Source: Aliivibrio sp. 1S175 (GTDB taxonomy: Bacteria; Pseudomonadota; Gammaproteobacteria; Enterobacterales; Vibrionaceae). Taken from it: a stretch of DNA of 64,000 nucleotides. The notes under the pieces were generated by a model. It saw nothing but the letters and a program-made list of their open reading frames with translations. It had not been told where the DNA came from and made no database searches. The DNA lies in assembly GCF_001690985.1 (NCBI RefSeq), contig NZ_MAJS01000046.1, positions 289,366-353,365 on the forward strand. The letters are read 5' to 3'. This document shows, one piece after another, positions 1-9,231 of this stretch (its first letter is position 1; each line of letters opens with the position of its first letter). Made by a program: the position numbers and the translations under genes.

Positions 1-772
1 CAAACAGTGGCTCCACGTCACTCGCGGTGTATTCTGATTCGGTAAGGACTTTAGGCAATAACGCCCAGCCCAATCCTTCTTGTACTAATTTGATGACCAG
101 AGTAAGTTGATCGATGACTTCATGGTTAGGCGAAAAGACTATTTTCTCGCTTAGTCCCTCATCAATAAATGACTTTAATACAAATTGACGCGATGTTTTC
201 AACGCAGCAAATACCTCATCCGCTGGTAGTTCAGCCAAGTCAGATCCCTTTTTCACAAAAGGTAGAAACTCCAAATTGCCCAAAAAAGTGGCATCAAAGC
301 TATGCATAGCACTACTTTCATGGATATTCACCAAACCAAAATGATAAATATTATCCATGATCCCCTGCTTTATCTCGGCTTTATTTCGCACTAAAAAGTT
401 AACGCGCATCATGGGAAAATCATTCGCAAGTTGAATACGTATTTGAGATAGCATGCGTTGGGGCAAAATACTCGGGTAGGCTATGGTAATATTTTCTAAC
501 CCACCATAGGATAAACTCAATGCTGCTTTATCGAAAACACGTGCCTGCTCTATGGTTTGTCTCGCATAGTGATACAAAAATTTACCGTCGTCTGTTACGT
601 TAACAGTACGGCCAACACGTTCAAAAAGTTCGACAGCTAATTGGTCTTCTAAATTAGTGATAACTTGACCAATCGTTGTGCGGTGCTTATTTAATTTAAC
701 CGCAGCTTTACTGAAAGAAAGCTGTTCATATACAGCAACAAAAGCTTGAAGTTGTTCGAGGCTAAACTGCAT
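1..772 (-). CDS. LysR-family transcriptional regulator (3' end outside window)
   Basis: Reading the minus strand from an ATG at 772 gives an open frame to the window edge, beginning MQFSLEQLQAFVAVYEQLSF. The N-terminal ~65 residues form a LysR-type winged helix-turn-helix, with the KAAVKLNKHRTTIGQVI recognition region followed by LEDQLAVELFERVGR. The rest resembles the periplasmic-binding-like effector domain. About 257 residues are visible of a family usually near 300, so the C-terminus is missing. An ATG at 780 is out of frame. The target is unknown; it lies near the motif-bearing promoters at 4-9 kb, but it does not diverge from any of them, so a regulatory link is only a guess. Confidence 0.85.
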   Translation of the reverse strand, partial: MQFSLEQLQAFVAVYEQLSFSKAAVKLNKHRTTIGQVITNLEDQLAVELFERVGRTVNVTDDGKFLYHYARQTIEQARVFDKAALSLSYGGLENITIAYPSILPQRMLSQIRIQLANDFPMMRVNFLVRNKAEIKQGIMDNIYHFGLVNIHESSAMHSFDATFLGNLEFLPFVKKGSDLAELPADEVFAALKTSRQFVLKSFIDEGLSEKIVFSPNHEVIDQLTLVIKLVQEGLGWALLPKVLTESEYTASDVEPLF

Positions 773-909
773 ATTCTCATGTTCTTTTAATATAAAGTTA
801 TACATCAAAGTATATCATTAAGAATCTAAAAAACTAGTTCACTTATCCAGCGTGTACATTGTTCACTTATCAATGCACCGCATTCATTCTGCGAACGTTG
901 AATGACTGA

Positions 910-2094
910 TTAGCGTGGGTATATGCTCTGAGAGCCTTCTTTCCATACATTACCCCTGATTGCTTTCGCATAACCATACTCATACAAGGCATTCATATAG
1001 TGTAAATCGAACATATCCTGAGTCGATTTTTTTCCTTGAAAATCCTCTTCTATTTGAGTAAAAAAGAGATCTAGATGTTCTACTTCACTAAAATATAACA
1101 TCCTATATAAATCACCCATACTTTGCTGAACCACCATTGAATCGACACTTCTTTTTAACAGTTCAACACCTTTATCTTGCGTTGAATGGTATCGCGCAGT
1201 AAAGACACCATTACGTATCACATCTACCCTAGGCGTGGTCGTTAATCCCAATGCAATATTGATTTTACTGTAATCAAGATGGCCTGGCTTAAAGAAAACT
1301 TGTGCCGACATACCACCATCAACATGCAACTCTTCGAATGTATCACCTTGATAATTCACATCAATAAATTGCGGTGGAAACACCCCTGGAATAGATGCAC
1401 TTGCCGTCAGAACTTGATGAATCAAGTGTACTTTATTAGGGAGGTCGCTTTGTGCAATGGCACCGATATTCCAAATAACTAATTCATCAGAATCAAAATG
1501 CGATGTGCCAATAAATAAACGTCGACCTGCACGGTGTTCTACAGCCATTTTTTCAATTATTTGCTCAGTATAAACCTGCTCAATAAAACGGAACATATCA
1601 TTACCGTCGCTGAATGCATCCTTAATCAAGGCATTTATAATATTGCCACTACCAAGCACCATACTGTCATCCATTCCTAAAGTGACGGCTTTTAAGTGAG
1701 ATATTTCATCTCCCCCTATAAATACAAATGGCGCCATCAATGCCCCTGCACTGATACCCGTTACTACCGTGTATTCATTGAGCCGGCCACTATCATGCAA
1801 GCCATTTATAATGCCCGCGCCATACGCACCATTAGCACCGCCACCCGATAACGCTAAAATATTAAACCTATCCCCTTTGACCTTTAACGGGGTCGAGTTA
1901 TCTTCCTTAGATAGTAAAAAATCGACACCTCCATCTGGCCATATTCGAAACGGTTCTGCTTTCTTGTCTTGTTGAGTCTCAATAGAGACCGCTCTGTAAT
2001 TTTCTTTTGTCACACGTTTTTCAAGTGTATGCGTAGAACTACACGCCGTTAGCAATAGCGCTAAAATAGTAATGCCATAATGTTTACTTTCCAT
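910..2094 (-). CDS. Patatin-like phospholipase, lipoprotein
   Basis: This 394-residue protein begins with a lipoprotein signal whose lipobox LTAC places the lipidated cysteine at residue 18. The patatin fold is shown by the glycine-rich oxyanion segment GGGANGAYGAG (about 84-94), the nucleophile elbow GISAG with Ser115, and a downstream DGG motif carrying the catalytic aspartate (VDGGMSAQ). The serine-aspartate dyad is therefore complete, and an acyl-hydrolase acting on membrane lipids in the cell envelope is likely. It sits 41 nt downstream of the AspT-type exchanger gene on the same strand and could be co-transcribed. The substrate is not shown by the sequence. Confidence 0.88.
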   Translation of the reverse strand: MESKHYGITILALLLTACSSTHTLEKRVTKENYRAVSIETQQDKKAEPFRIWPDGGVDFLLSKEDNSTPLKVKGDRFNILALSGGGANGAYGAGIINGLHDSGRLNEYTVVTGISAGALMAPFVFIGGDEISHLKAVTLGMDDSMVLGSGNIINALIKDAFSDGNDMFRFIEQVYTEQIIEKMAVEHRAGRRLFIGTSHFDSDELVIWNIGAIAQSDLPNKVHLIHQVLTASASIPGVFPPQFIDVNYQGDTFEELHVDGGMSAQVFFKPGHLDYSKINIALGLTTTPRVDVIRNGVFTARYHSTQDKGVELLKRSVDSMVVQQSMGDLYRMLYFSEVEHLDLFFTQIEEDFQGKKSTQDMFDLHYMNALYEYGYAKAIRGNVWKEGSQSIYPR

Positions 2095-2135
2095 AAATTT
2101 CTCTTTTTATGCCCAATAACTAATAAAGTAGCTCG

Positions 2136-3851
2136 TTACATAGTCGCATTAACAGTAATAACAGCGACGATAATAGGCCCTAATAATGTGAGTAAAATGG
2201 TGGACACCGCATAGGTAGCGGTGAATGAAAATACCGGTGTTGCATTACCGGCTTTTTCCATCAGAGCAGCAAAACCAGGATTTGCACTGCGTCCACCGAC
2301 GATACAACCTAATGCTTCGATTGGGTTTTTAATGTTCAATACATAATATGAGAAGAAGAAAGAGAGAATTTGTGGAATAAGCGTAACCATAGCCCCTAAA
2401 AACAACAGTGAGGTACCATGCGCTTTGATGCTAGCAAGTGCTTGAGGGCCGGCTTCAAGACCAACAATACCTACAAACATAGCAAGGCCAAAATCACGAA
2501 TGAAGTTAGATGCCACCATCGGAAATGCACCAATGTTGAAATGGTGGTGGCGAAGCCATCCGAGCACTAAGCCGACTATCAAACACCCAGGGCCCGTGCC
2601 TATCGAGACGGGAATGCCTGCAATACTAAAATTAATAAGACCAATGAATAACCCTAACGACATCCCTAAACCAAAGATAAAAAAATCGGTGGTCAAAGCG
2701 GAATCCAACCGTTTACCAATGTTTTTTTCAACACGGTTAATATCTTCAGCTGAGCCCGTTAACGCGATAACATCATTTTTTTTAAAAATTAAGTGCGGGG
2801 AAACTTCAACAGGCGTGCCTTCGCGTAAGTAATCCGTGATGTAAATACCACGGTAAGTACCTTCATTAGAAAAATCTTTTATTTGCTGTAGTGATTGTCC
2901 AATAAATTGACGATGACTAGCAATTAACTGGCGAGTCTCTTCTATACCCACAAACCCCTCAGGGATAGCGACTTCACTTCCAAATATATTATCTTCTAAT
3001 TGGTACACCGCATCTTGATGACCGGTGATGATAATCACATCACCCTTCTCAAGACGTTGGCGACCATCACTTACTGGCACTTTGCCAACACGTTCAATCA
3101 ATTCAATACGTACATCAATAGTAGGTTTGTTAATTTCATCGAGTGACTTACCAAGTGCAATACTTTTTGAATTCACTTCGTAAGCACGCGAAACCAAATT
3201 AATGACGGCATTAACCTCACCTGGTGCAAGCTCTGCTTTACCGTTCGACACTTTACCAGCAAGCTTAATTGCTTCAGCACGGATATCCCATTTCATGAAA
3301 GCCGGAATAATCCAAGTCACCATAAAAATAGGGCCCAATGCACCAAACACATAAGTGACCGCATAACCGACCGCCATATGAGTTTGCATCAACTGCTTTG
3401 CCTCTGTAGTTAACCCGTCAAGCTGACTTATCGCATCGCCCGCAGTACCAATGATGGCAGATTGGCTTAGCCCACCAGCGGCAAGTCCAGCAGCGGTGCC
3501 TTGATCAAGATCAAATAACCAAGCAACCGCAATAACACACACTAAACCAGTGACTGTCATGACAACCGCTGACAGGAGAATATTGATGGTTTTAACATTG
3601 AAAGCGTTAAAGAAATGTGCACCTCCTTGATACCCCACCGCATAAATAAACAGTGCAAAGAAGAGGCTTTTCATACCAGGATCGAAACTGACACCAAATT
3701 GCCCAATAATCACGCCTATTAATAATGTGCCCGCAACCCCACCAAGAACAAAGCGCCCAATGGTAATTTTGCCGACTAAGTAGCCGAGTGAAAGCGTAAT
3801 AAATAGTGCAATAAAGGGGGACACACTAAATAGTTGATGAACAATATCCAT
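2136..3851 (-). CDS. AspT/YidE-family amino-acid exchanger
   Basis: This 571-residue membrane protein has the AspT-family layout: about five N-terminal transmembrane helices, two central cytosolic RCK_C/TrkA_C-type domains (roughly residues 205-380, including segments such as KGDVIIITG and KKNDVIALTG), and a second hydrophobic half. Both halves carry the family repeat with glycine-rich ends (GLAAGGLSQSAIIGTAGD; GGRSANPGFAALMEKAG). Family members exchange a dicarboxylic amino acid or carboxylate for its decarboxylated or related product across the inner membrane. The upstream intergenic region contains two copies of an 18-nt motif shared with the efflux and gadB promoters. A second AspT paralogue lies at 10712-12592. 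The substrate is unknown. Confidence 0.85.
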   Translation of the reverse strand: MDIVHQLFSVSPFIALFITLSLGYLVGKITIGRFVLGGVAGTLLIGVIIGQFGVSFDPGMKSLFFALFIYAVGYQGGAHFFNAFNVKTINILLSAVVMTVTGLVCVIAVAWLFDLDQGTAAGLAAGGLSQSAIIGTAGDAISQLDGLTTEAKQLMQTHMAVGYAVTYVFGALGPIFMVTWIIPAFMKWDIRAEAIKLAGKVSNGKAELAPGEVNAVINLVSRAYEVNSKSIALGKSLDEINKPTIDVRIELIERVGKVPVSDGRQRLEKGDVIIITGHQDAVYQLEDNIFGSEVAIPEGFVGIEETRQLIASHRQFIGQSLQQIKDFSNEGTYRGIYITDYLREGTPVEVSPHLIFKKNDVIALTGSAEDINRVEKNIGKRLDSALTTDFFIFGLGMSLGLFIGLINFSIAGIPVSIGTGPGCLIVGLVLGWLRHHHFNIGAFPMVASNFIRDFGLAMFVGIVGLEAGPQALASIKAHGTSLLFLGAMVTLIPQILSFFFSYYVLNIKNPIEALGCIVGGRSANPGFAALMEKAGNATPVFSFTATYAVSTILLTLLGPIIVAVITVNATM

Positions 3852-4247
3852 AGTTTTATCACTTCAAAATTTTAATTAATCTTTTATTCACAACAAAATG
3901 GCGACGGAAAAGTACGTTTTGTCACGCCTCTTAACTTAATCATTTCATCAAGTTACCTTAAAAAATGGGACTAAATAGTATTAACCCATCATCAGAAAGT
4001 AACGCCATCATAGTGGGATAAAGCAATAATCATAAATCACATATGATGGATCGAACCCTCATTGCAATAAGCAAATTAACTATCAGTTTCATACTTTGTA
4101 AAATATTTGATGAAATGAAGTACAGAAAAGAACAACACTCCCTTAAGTATCTATCAAGGCTTGATGGATAAGATCCATCATAAGCGATTTCCGACATCGC
4201 TTATCCTTCTATATTGTGACGGCACAATAATGACTAGGTAAAATATA
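3852..4247. promoter_or_regulatory. Divergent promoter region with motif copies and overlapping hairpins
   Basis: This 396-nt gap separates the AspT-type gene (leftward) from the DUF1656/efflux operon (rightward). It holds the motif GATCCATCATAAGCGATT at 4172-4189 and a 16/18 match on the other strand at 4035-4052. Two perfect inverted repeats abut: TGATGGAT-AAG-ATCCATCA at 4162-4180 and ATAAGCGAT-TTCCGAC-ATCGCTTAT at 4180-4204. An alternative pairing of GGATAAG (4166-4172) with CTTATCC (4200-4206) would exclude both. Looser CCATCAT half-sites occur near 3986 and 4003. Operator sites for a dimeric regulator are the simplest reading. No protein gene is seen. Confidence 0.6.
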
Positions 4248-4460
4248 GTGACTAACTCTATCCCCCACGAACTCATATTTGGTGAGATTTATATCCCCCC
4301 CTTATTACTGGTGGTCGCGTTAGCTTACCTGCTGACCAGTATTGTTAGTGCAATTAGTGTCAGGTTTGATTTCTACAAATATATTGCCGTTCCTGCGATT
4401 GCAGAATTGAGTTTACTTATTATTTTCACAGGCCTCATTGGCCGCTTAATTATTATTTAA
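4248..4460 (+). CDS. DUF1656 small membrane protein (AaeX-like)
   Basis: A GTG start opens a 70-residue protein with the DUF1656 opening HELIFGEIYIPPLLL followed by two hydrophobic helices. DUF1656/AaeX proteins are small inner-membrane partners encoded first in aaeXAB-type efflux operons. The next gene, a HlyD-type adaptor, starts 10 nt downstream, and the FUSC-type gene follows, so the order matches aaeX-aaeA-aaeB. Its role in pumping is not established for the family; the call rests on sequence and on gene order. Confidence 0.85.
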   Translation: MTNSIPHELIFGEIYIPPLLLVVALAYLLTSIVSAISVRFDFYKYIAVPAIAELSLLIIFTGLIGRLIII

Positions 4461-4470
4461 AGGACAAAAA

Positions 4471-5349
4471 ATGCGCAGACGTTACTTAAACACATTCATT
4501 CTTGTTTTACTCGCAGGGGGATCGTTGTACTCCTTCTATCAAAACGACAACATCAATCCCTGGACTCGGGATGCACAAGTACGCGCGTCAATTGTAAAAA
4601 TAACCCCGCGTGTTACAGGTCAAGTATCAGCCATCCATATCGATGACAATTCACACGTAAAACAAGGCGAATTATTATTTGAAATTGATGACAGAATGTA
4701 TAGAGCAAATTTAAACCAAGCCATCGCAGCTGTAAATCAAACCAACGCATTGGTCGCTAAGGCTAAAAATGAACAAACAAGAGCAGTACGCTTAGAAAAA
4801 TTAACACCCGGAGCAGTACCAGCATTAACACTCAATAACTTAGCAGTTGCCGTAGAAACAGCTACAGCAAACCGAGATGCAGCCACCGCAAATCAACAAG
4901 CCGTCGAATTAAACTTAGATTTTACAAAAGTGTATGCACCTGTAGATGGCTACATTACTAATTTAAATTTACGTATTGGTGCTCAAGTCATCGCAAATCA
5001 ACCCGTTGTTGCTTTAATTGATGAGAATAGTTTTTGGATTGAAGGCTTCTTTAAAGAAAATGATCTACAGGGGGTTGCTGCGAATGATAAAGCGTATGTG
5101 ACGCTGTTGATGAACGACAAATACACACTATCTGGTAAGGTTCTCAGCATTGGTTTTGGTATTGCTAAACTAGATGGAAGCACAGGCAACGACCTGCTTC
5201 CGACTGTAAATCCAAACTTTCAATGGATCCGTTTAGCACAGAGAATCCCAGTAAAAATCAAACTCAATAATGTGCCCAAAGAGATCCAATTACGTGTTGG
5301 TATGACGGCGTCAGTGCAAATTACCAAACAACAAAAAACGTTTAATTAA
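4471..5349 (+). CDS. HlyD-family efflux adaptor (AaeA-like)
   Basis: This 292-residue protein has an N-terminal membrane anchor (about 8-24), then the membrane-fusion-protein core: a lipoyl-like half (IHIDDNSHVKQGELLFEID), a short alpha-hairpin rich in alanine and glutamine, the second lipoyl half (VYAPVDGYITNLNLRIGAQV), and a beta-barrel domain. It would bridge the FUSC-type inner-membrane component at 5360 to an outer-membrane channel in the periplasm. Family members export aromatic carboxylic acids such as p-hydroxybenzoate (AaeAB); the substrate here is unknown. An AGGA-type ribosome site precedes the ATG. Confidence 0.87.
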   Translation: MRRRYLNTFILVLLAGGSLYSFYQNDNINPWTRDAQVRASIVKITPRVTGQVSAIHIDDNSHVKQGELLFEIDDRMYRANLNQAIAAVNQTNALVAKAKNEQTRAVRLEKLTPGAVPALTLNNLAVAVETATANRDAATANQQAVELNLDFTKVYAPVDGYITNLNLRIGAQVIANQPVVALIDENSFWIEGFFKENDLQGVAANDKAYVTLLMNDKYTLSGKVLSIGFGIAKLDGSTGNDLLPTVNPNFQWIRLAQRIPVKIKLNNVPKEIQLRVGMTASVQITKQQKTFN

Positions 5350-5359
5350 GGCTATCATT

Positions 5360-6727
5360 ATGTTGCATCAATCGACTAAAGAAGCAATTAAGGTTGGGTT
5401 AGCAGTCGCACTGTCCATTACAGCTGCATTTTGGTTGGGGTGGGATAAAGCCTATTGGGCAGTTATTACCGTGTTTATGATAGCAGCAACAGAGAGTTAT
5501 TCTCATGCAATAGCTAAAAGCAGAAACCGTATTCTCGGCACTTTAGTGGGTAGTGTTTATGCGATATTCTTGCTAGGCAGTTTTGCACAAAATTATATTT
5601 TATTTATTACTTTCTACACTCTTTTTTTGGCGTTTTGTGTTTTTATGTCGTCACACAAAAAGTTTGGATATGCCTTTACCATGGCATTTACAGTAAATGT
5701 TATCGTCGCTTGTTCTGGAGGATTTAATGGCGATTATTCCTTTAGTTTAGCAATATTACGCATTCAAGAAACACTGCTTGGCGTGCTTTCCTACAGTTTT
5801 ATTTTCCGTTTTATCTGGCCAATAAAGACCGAAGATATCTTTTTTGACCTATTTTCAAGCGTTACTCACAAGATAAAAAAGACAATAGCACTTCAAGGCA
5901 ATAATTCTGAAGAACAAGACACTTTGGTAGTAGATCAAAACCCTGAACTCTTAGAGCAATTACAAAAGTTACATGAAATGTTAAATCTTCCTTTGCTCGA
6001 TAGCCCAAGGCTTGCGCATGAAAGAAAGTATTGGAGATTCTCACTTAATAGCATAGAAAAACTTAATTCATTATTGCAGGATAAAACACAAGGTAAAAAT
6101 ATAGATGAATCAGATCTTGATAAAGGCGTATCCTTATTTTCAGAAAGCTTGCTATCTCCCAAAAGTAGTTACACTGAACTACAGCAATGGTACACCTATG
6201 AAAACAAGAAGGATCATGTAACATTAAATGTGCAAAACCACTTTAATATACCGTTAAGACAACGTCTAAAGAATGTGTTTAAAGCAGTAAGCGTTCTCGT
6301 GACATGTTTAATCATGTGGATATATTTCCCAATACCGGGTGGCTATATTATGCCATTGATTGCCTCTATTTATGCGAATGTATTGGCAGAACATTCAAAT
6401 AAGGTTGTCAATCTTTCTGCGTTAGCCATGGTAGCTGGATGTATAATATTTACTGCACAATATGTATTCTTGATGCCTACACTCACTGAAATATGGCAAC
6501 TTGCAGGGCTCTACGCACTTAACGCCTTTTTTATATGGAAAGGCTGTAGCACACCATCATTAGCACCACTTCGATTATTAGGTGGTAACTTCCTCGTGAT
6601 ATTAACCATGGGGGCACTGCAACTCACCCCAAGTTACCAAGTTGAAAGCTCTTTACTTATGATCCCACTATTTTATATTTGTTTAGCAGTGACCTACTTT
6701 TACAACAAACTCTATCAAGTAAACTAA
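5360..6727 (+). CDS. FUSC-family inner-membrane efflux component (AaeB-like)
   Basis: This 455-residue protein begins with the FUSC-type block (EAIKVGLAVALSITAAFWLGWDKAYWAVITVFMIA), has about five N-terminal helices, a soluble middle section (about 170-310), and a second hydrophobic block with a repeat of the same fold. It is shorter than E. coli AaeB, which has about 655 residues. With the DUF1656 and HlyD genes just upstream it forms a three-gene efflux operon, probably for aromatic or other organic acids. The shared 18-nt promoter motif ties it to the decarboxylase block, consistent with a response to organic-acid or pH stress, which is inference. Confidence 0.85.
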   Translation: MLHQSTKEAIKVGLAVALSITAAFWLGWDKAYWAVITVFMIAATESYSHAIAKSRNRILGTLVGSVYAIFLLGSFAQNYILFITFYTLFLAFCVFMSSHKKFGYAFTMAFTVNVIVACSGGFNGDYSFSLAILRIQETLLGVLSYSFIFRFIWPIKTEDIFFDLFSSVTHKIKKTIALQGNNSEEQDTLVVDQNPELLEQLQKLHEMLNLPLLDSPRLAHERKYWRFSLNSIEKLNSLLQDKTQGKNIDESDLDKGVSLFSESLLSPKSSYTELQQWYTYENKKDHVTLNVQNHFNIPLRQRLKNVFKAVSVLVTCLIMWIYFPIPGGYIMPLIASIYANVLAEHSNKVVNLSALAMVAGCIIFTAQYVFLMPTLTEIWQLAGLYALNAFFIWKGCSTPSLAPLRLLGGNFLVILTMGALQLTPSYQVESSLLMIPLFYICLAVTYFYNKLYQVN

Positions 6728-6756
6728 TCAGCACCTGTTTAAATAATTGAGGATGC

Positions 6757-6774
6757 CATCCATCATAAGCGATT
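6757..6774 (+). promoter_or_regulatory. Copy of the shared 18-nt motif upstream of the 6861 gene
   Basis: Positions 6758-6774 are identical over 17 nt to 4173-4189 (ATCCATCATAAGCGATT), and the match continues as TTAAC into the copy upstream of gadB. The site ends 87 nt before the 6861 start codon and 30 nt after the efflux operon, where no strong terminator is visible. It is a probable binding site for the same unknown regulator. Confidence 0.55.
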
Positions 6775-6860
6775 AACCCAATCCCCTTTTTCTCAATAAA
6801 ATTCACTCATTACATAAATCAAAGACGTTATTAAGATTGACTAAGTGAGTGAAATAAAAA

Positions 6861-8507
6861 ATGAAAAACTTTACCGCACAAATAAAGAAAGGAGTTAAAC
6901 CGTCAGTTCATATTGGGTTCCTATTGGTCATCGCAATGTTTAATCATGCGATGGCGGCTTCAGTCACAGAGGGCGAGGCTATTTTTATACAGCACGGTAT
7001 TAATGACGATATCCCAAGGCTTGGCTTAAGCTCTTTAACCAAAGGAGAGCAATTAGTTGAGCATGTCAATCGTCGCATTCAAGTAGGCAATGAAGTACGT
7101 GAATCAGAGATATTTATTATTCAAACGACAGATACGAAAGGTAATATAAATTTACGCATTAAGTATGATGAAGCTAAGCTTGCTGAAAGTGAAGATGTCA
7201 TCACCGAAATTGAAAAGATTACCCGTACTGAATATCAACTGCGCGATTACGCACAAAGCTATGACCCTACTTCGGTCGAAGCCAAAAAGCTTGATGCAGA
7301 GCATACTGAAATCAGTTTCAATTATTCTAAATATGGACTACCGCAAGAGATCGCTTATTTTCGTTTTATGAATGTAAAGATCATCGTAAAAGATAAACAG
7401 CCGGTCAGCATGGTAATCAGTAACTCACAACCATTTAAATATGGCGATTATAACGTTGACCATTATCAGCAAAAAATAACCTTCAAAACATTGCAAACAG
7501 GCAAAATAATCACGGAAAAAAAACACATTGAGGCCAAAGGAAAATTTAAGCGAACATCAGATTTTACGTTAGCAATGACAATAACACCTATCTCTTATTA
7601 TGATGAAGATGGTGAAATCAACGTACTTAATGAAGCTTATTTAAAGCAAGTATCTGACCCTCGAATGCGAGACAAACAAGTCACTGTGCATGATTTCTTC
7701 CCGATAATGGGTGATATGGTGCGTCGTAAAGGGATTGATATTCCTAAAGCTTATGGTATTTCAATCGCCTCTCGTAGCCAAAATATGAATTTTGGATTTA
7801 CAGACTTTAATGTCATGGGGGCAGACTTAAATGCCATATTTAATGCAGCGGGTTCAACTGCGTCGGTGACCGCAGAAAGTTTAACAGTGCGTGGCGACCT
7901 TAATATTCTACCGTTTTGGAATGTCTATGCGTTACTTGGAAAAATTAATGTTGATGCAAATATCGATGCCCAATATACCGGATCTATTGGCCAAGGTATT
8001 AAAGACAAACTTAACGATAAATTGACTGGATTAGGGGATGCTTTTTGCGATGAAATTTCAGCCTTGTGTAATCAAACAAAAATCGGAGTACCGATTCATC
8101 TCGAGTATGATGTGTTAGGGCTTGGCACTACCCTTTCCGTCGGTTATCAAGAATACTTTGCATCCGTCTCCGCCACATATTCTCAAACGAGACTAAAAGG
8201 CACGAATACTTGGGGTGATGGCATTTTATCAATCCAACCCATGTTAGGGTATCAACTAGTTAATTACCGTACACAATTATTCATTGGTGCAGAGTACCAA
8301 GGCTTAAAACCGCGATTTACAGGTGAGCTGGAAGGCATCGACATTAACGGTGAAACCTTTTCTTATGATGTGGGTGTAAACCTTAATAAATGGGCATTTC
8401 TAGTGGGTTTCAACAAACAAATTGGCAAAAGTTACAATGCGACTTTACTGCTGAATAAAGGTGAAACACGAAGCTCTGCCACCTTAAATTTAGGCTACCG
8501 TTTCTAA
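6861..8507 (+). CDS. Unrecognised secreted protein with predicted outer-membrane barrel end
   Basis: I do not recognise this 548-residue protein. It has a Sec signal peptide ending near residue 33 (FNHAMAAS). A soluble, charged N-terminal half (about 35-290) is followed by a C-terminal half of alternating amphipathic strands (GLGTTLSVGYQEYFASVSATYSQ; YNATLLLNKGETRSSATLNL) that ends GYRF, a terminal phenylalanine typical of outer-membrane beta-barrels. Cysteines occur as a close pair (CDEISALC) near residues 393-399. A copy of the 18-nt motif lies upstream, so it may belong with the efflux and gad genes. An outer-membrane protein is likely; its function is unknown. Confidence 0.7.
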   Translation: MKNFTAQIKKGVKPSVHIGFLLVIAMFNHAMAASVTEGEAIFIQHGINDDIPRLGLSSLTKGEQLVEHVNRRIQVGNEVRESEIFIIQTTDTKGNINLRIKYDEAKLAESEDVITEIEKITRTEYQLRDYAQSYDPTSVEAKKLDAEHTEISFNYSKYGLPQEIAYFRFMNVKIIVKDKQPVSMVISNSQPFKYGDYNVDHYQQKITFKTLQTGKIITEKKHIEAKGKFKRTSDFTLAMTITPISYYDEDGEINVLNEAYLKQVSDPRMRDKQVTVHDFFPIMGDMVRRKGIDIPKAYGISIASRSQNMNFGFTDFNVMGADLNAIFNAAGSTASVTAESLTVRGDLNILPFWNVYALLGKINVDANIDAQYTGSIGQGIKDKLNDKLTGLGDAFCDEISALCNQTKIGVPIHLEYDVLGLGTTLSVGYQEYFASVSATYSQTRLKGTNTWGDGILSIQPMLGYQLVNYRTQLFIGAEYQGLKPRFTGELEGIDINGETFSYDVGVNLNKWAFLVGFNKQIGKSYNATLLLNKGETRSSATLNLGYRF

Positions 8508-9231
8508 TACTCTATTATTACGAATTAAGCTCGGAACCATTATAAACTGATTTTTTAGTACTCTTTAAAAGGAGGGGAAACGATTAAAAGAATGTTTCCC
8601 AAAATGCAGGTATTAGTCTAAATCCGATAAACAGAATATTTAAAAATAAAGAGAACGTTTTATCAACTTTGTAGACAAATTTCTTGAATAAACTGAGGGG
8701 ATAATAATTGAAAAGTATAAAACCCTCAGTTTTAAGCTCTTCAACGCGTAGCGATTTAATCATAAAAATAGCCAGCCCTTTATCTAATCTTTATTAAAAT
8801 AACACCTCAGAAATCCTTATTCTGTCGTTATAAAAAACATTCATCAATGAACAATTAGCTACCAGTATATATCACCGAATTAATAAGCCCTCCCACATAA
8901 TAACACTCATAACAAACAACGAAAAACTAGTGTATTCATCAACCTAAAACAGCATAAATCCTTTAGTTGTAAGTATCTGAGATAGCGCTCGACTGTGCCT
9001 CAGATGGCTGATTCAAATAGGTTATAACCCCAACCTATTTGAAGGGTTAGATCCTTCTTAAGCGATTAACGCCCTACGGTTTTCATTGATAATATTCACA
9101 ACATGTTCAGACAGCAAGATAACGACAACCTTTATCAACAGATACATACAACAAACTATTCATTATATAACGATTAATCTTTTTATTATGAATGATTAAA
9201 CAATACAATTTTCATTAAACTGGAGTAATAC
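8508..9231. promoter_or_regulatory. Long gadB upstream region with inverted repeats and motif copy
   Basis: No convincing gene is seen in these 724 nt. The region holds GGGAAAC/GTTTCCC arms (8575-8581, 8594-8600), AAACTGAGGG/CCCTCAGTTT arms (8690-8699, 8723-8732) with a 23-nt loop, and a perfect 12-bp inverted repeat TTCAAATAGGTT-N8-AACCTATTTGAA at 9012-9043. Seven nt later, at 9050-9067, is a 16/18 copy of the motif GATCCATCATAAGCGATT. The first two repeats may end upstream transcription. The last two are candidate gadB control sites about 165-220 nt before the start codon. A GGAG ribosome site precedes the gadB ATG. Confidence 0.55.
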
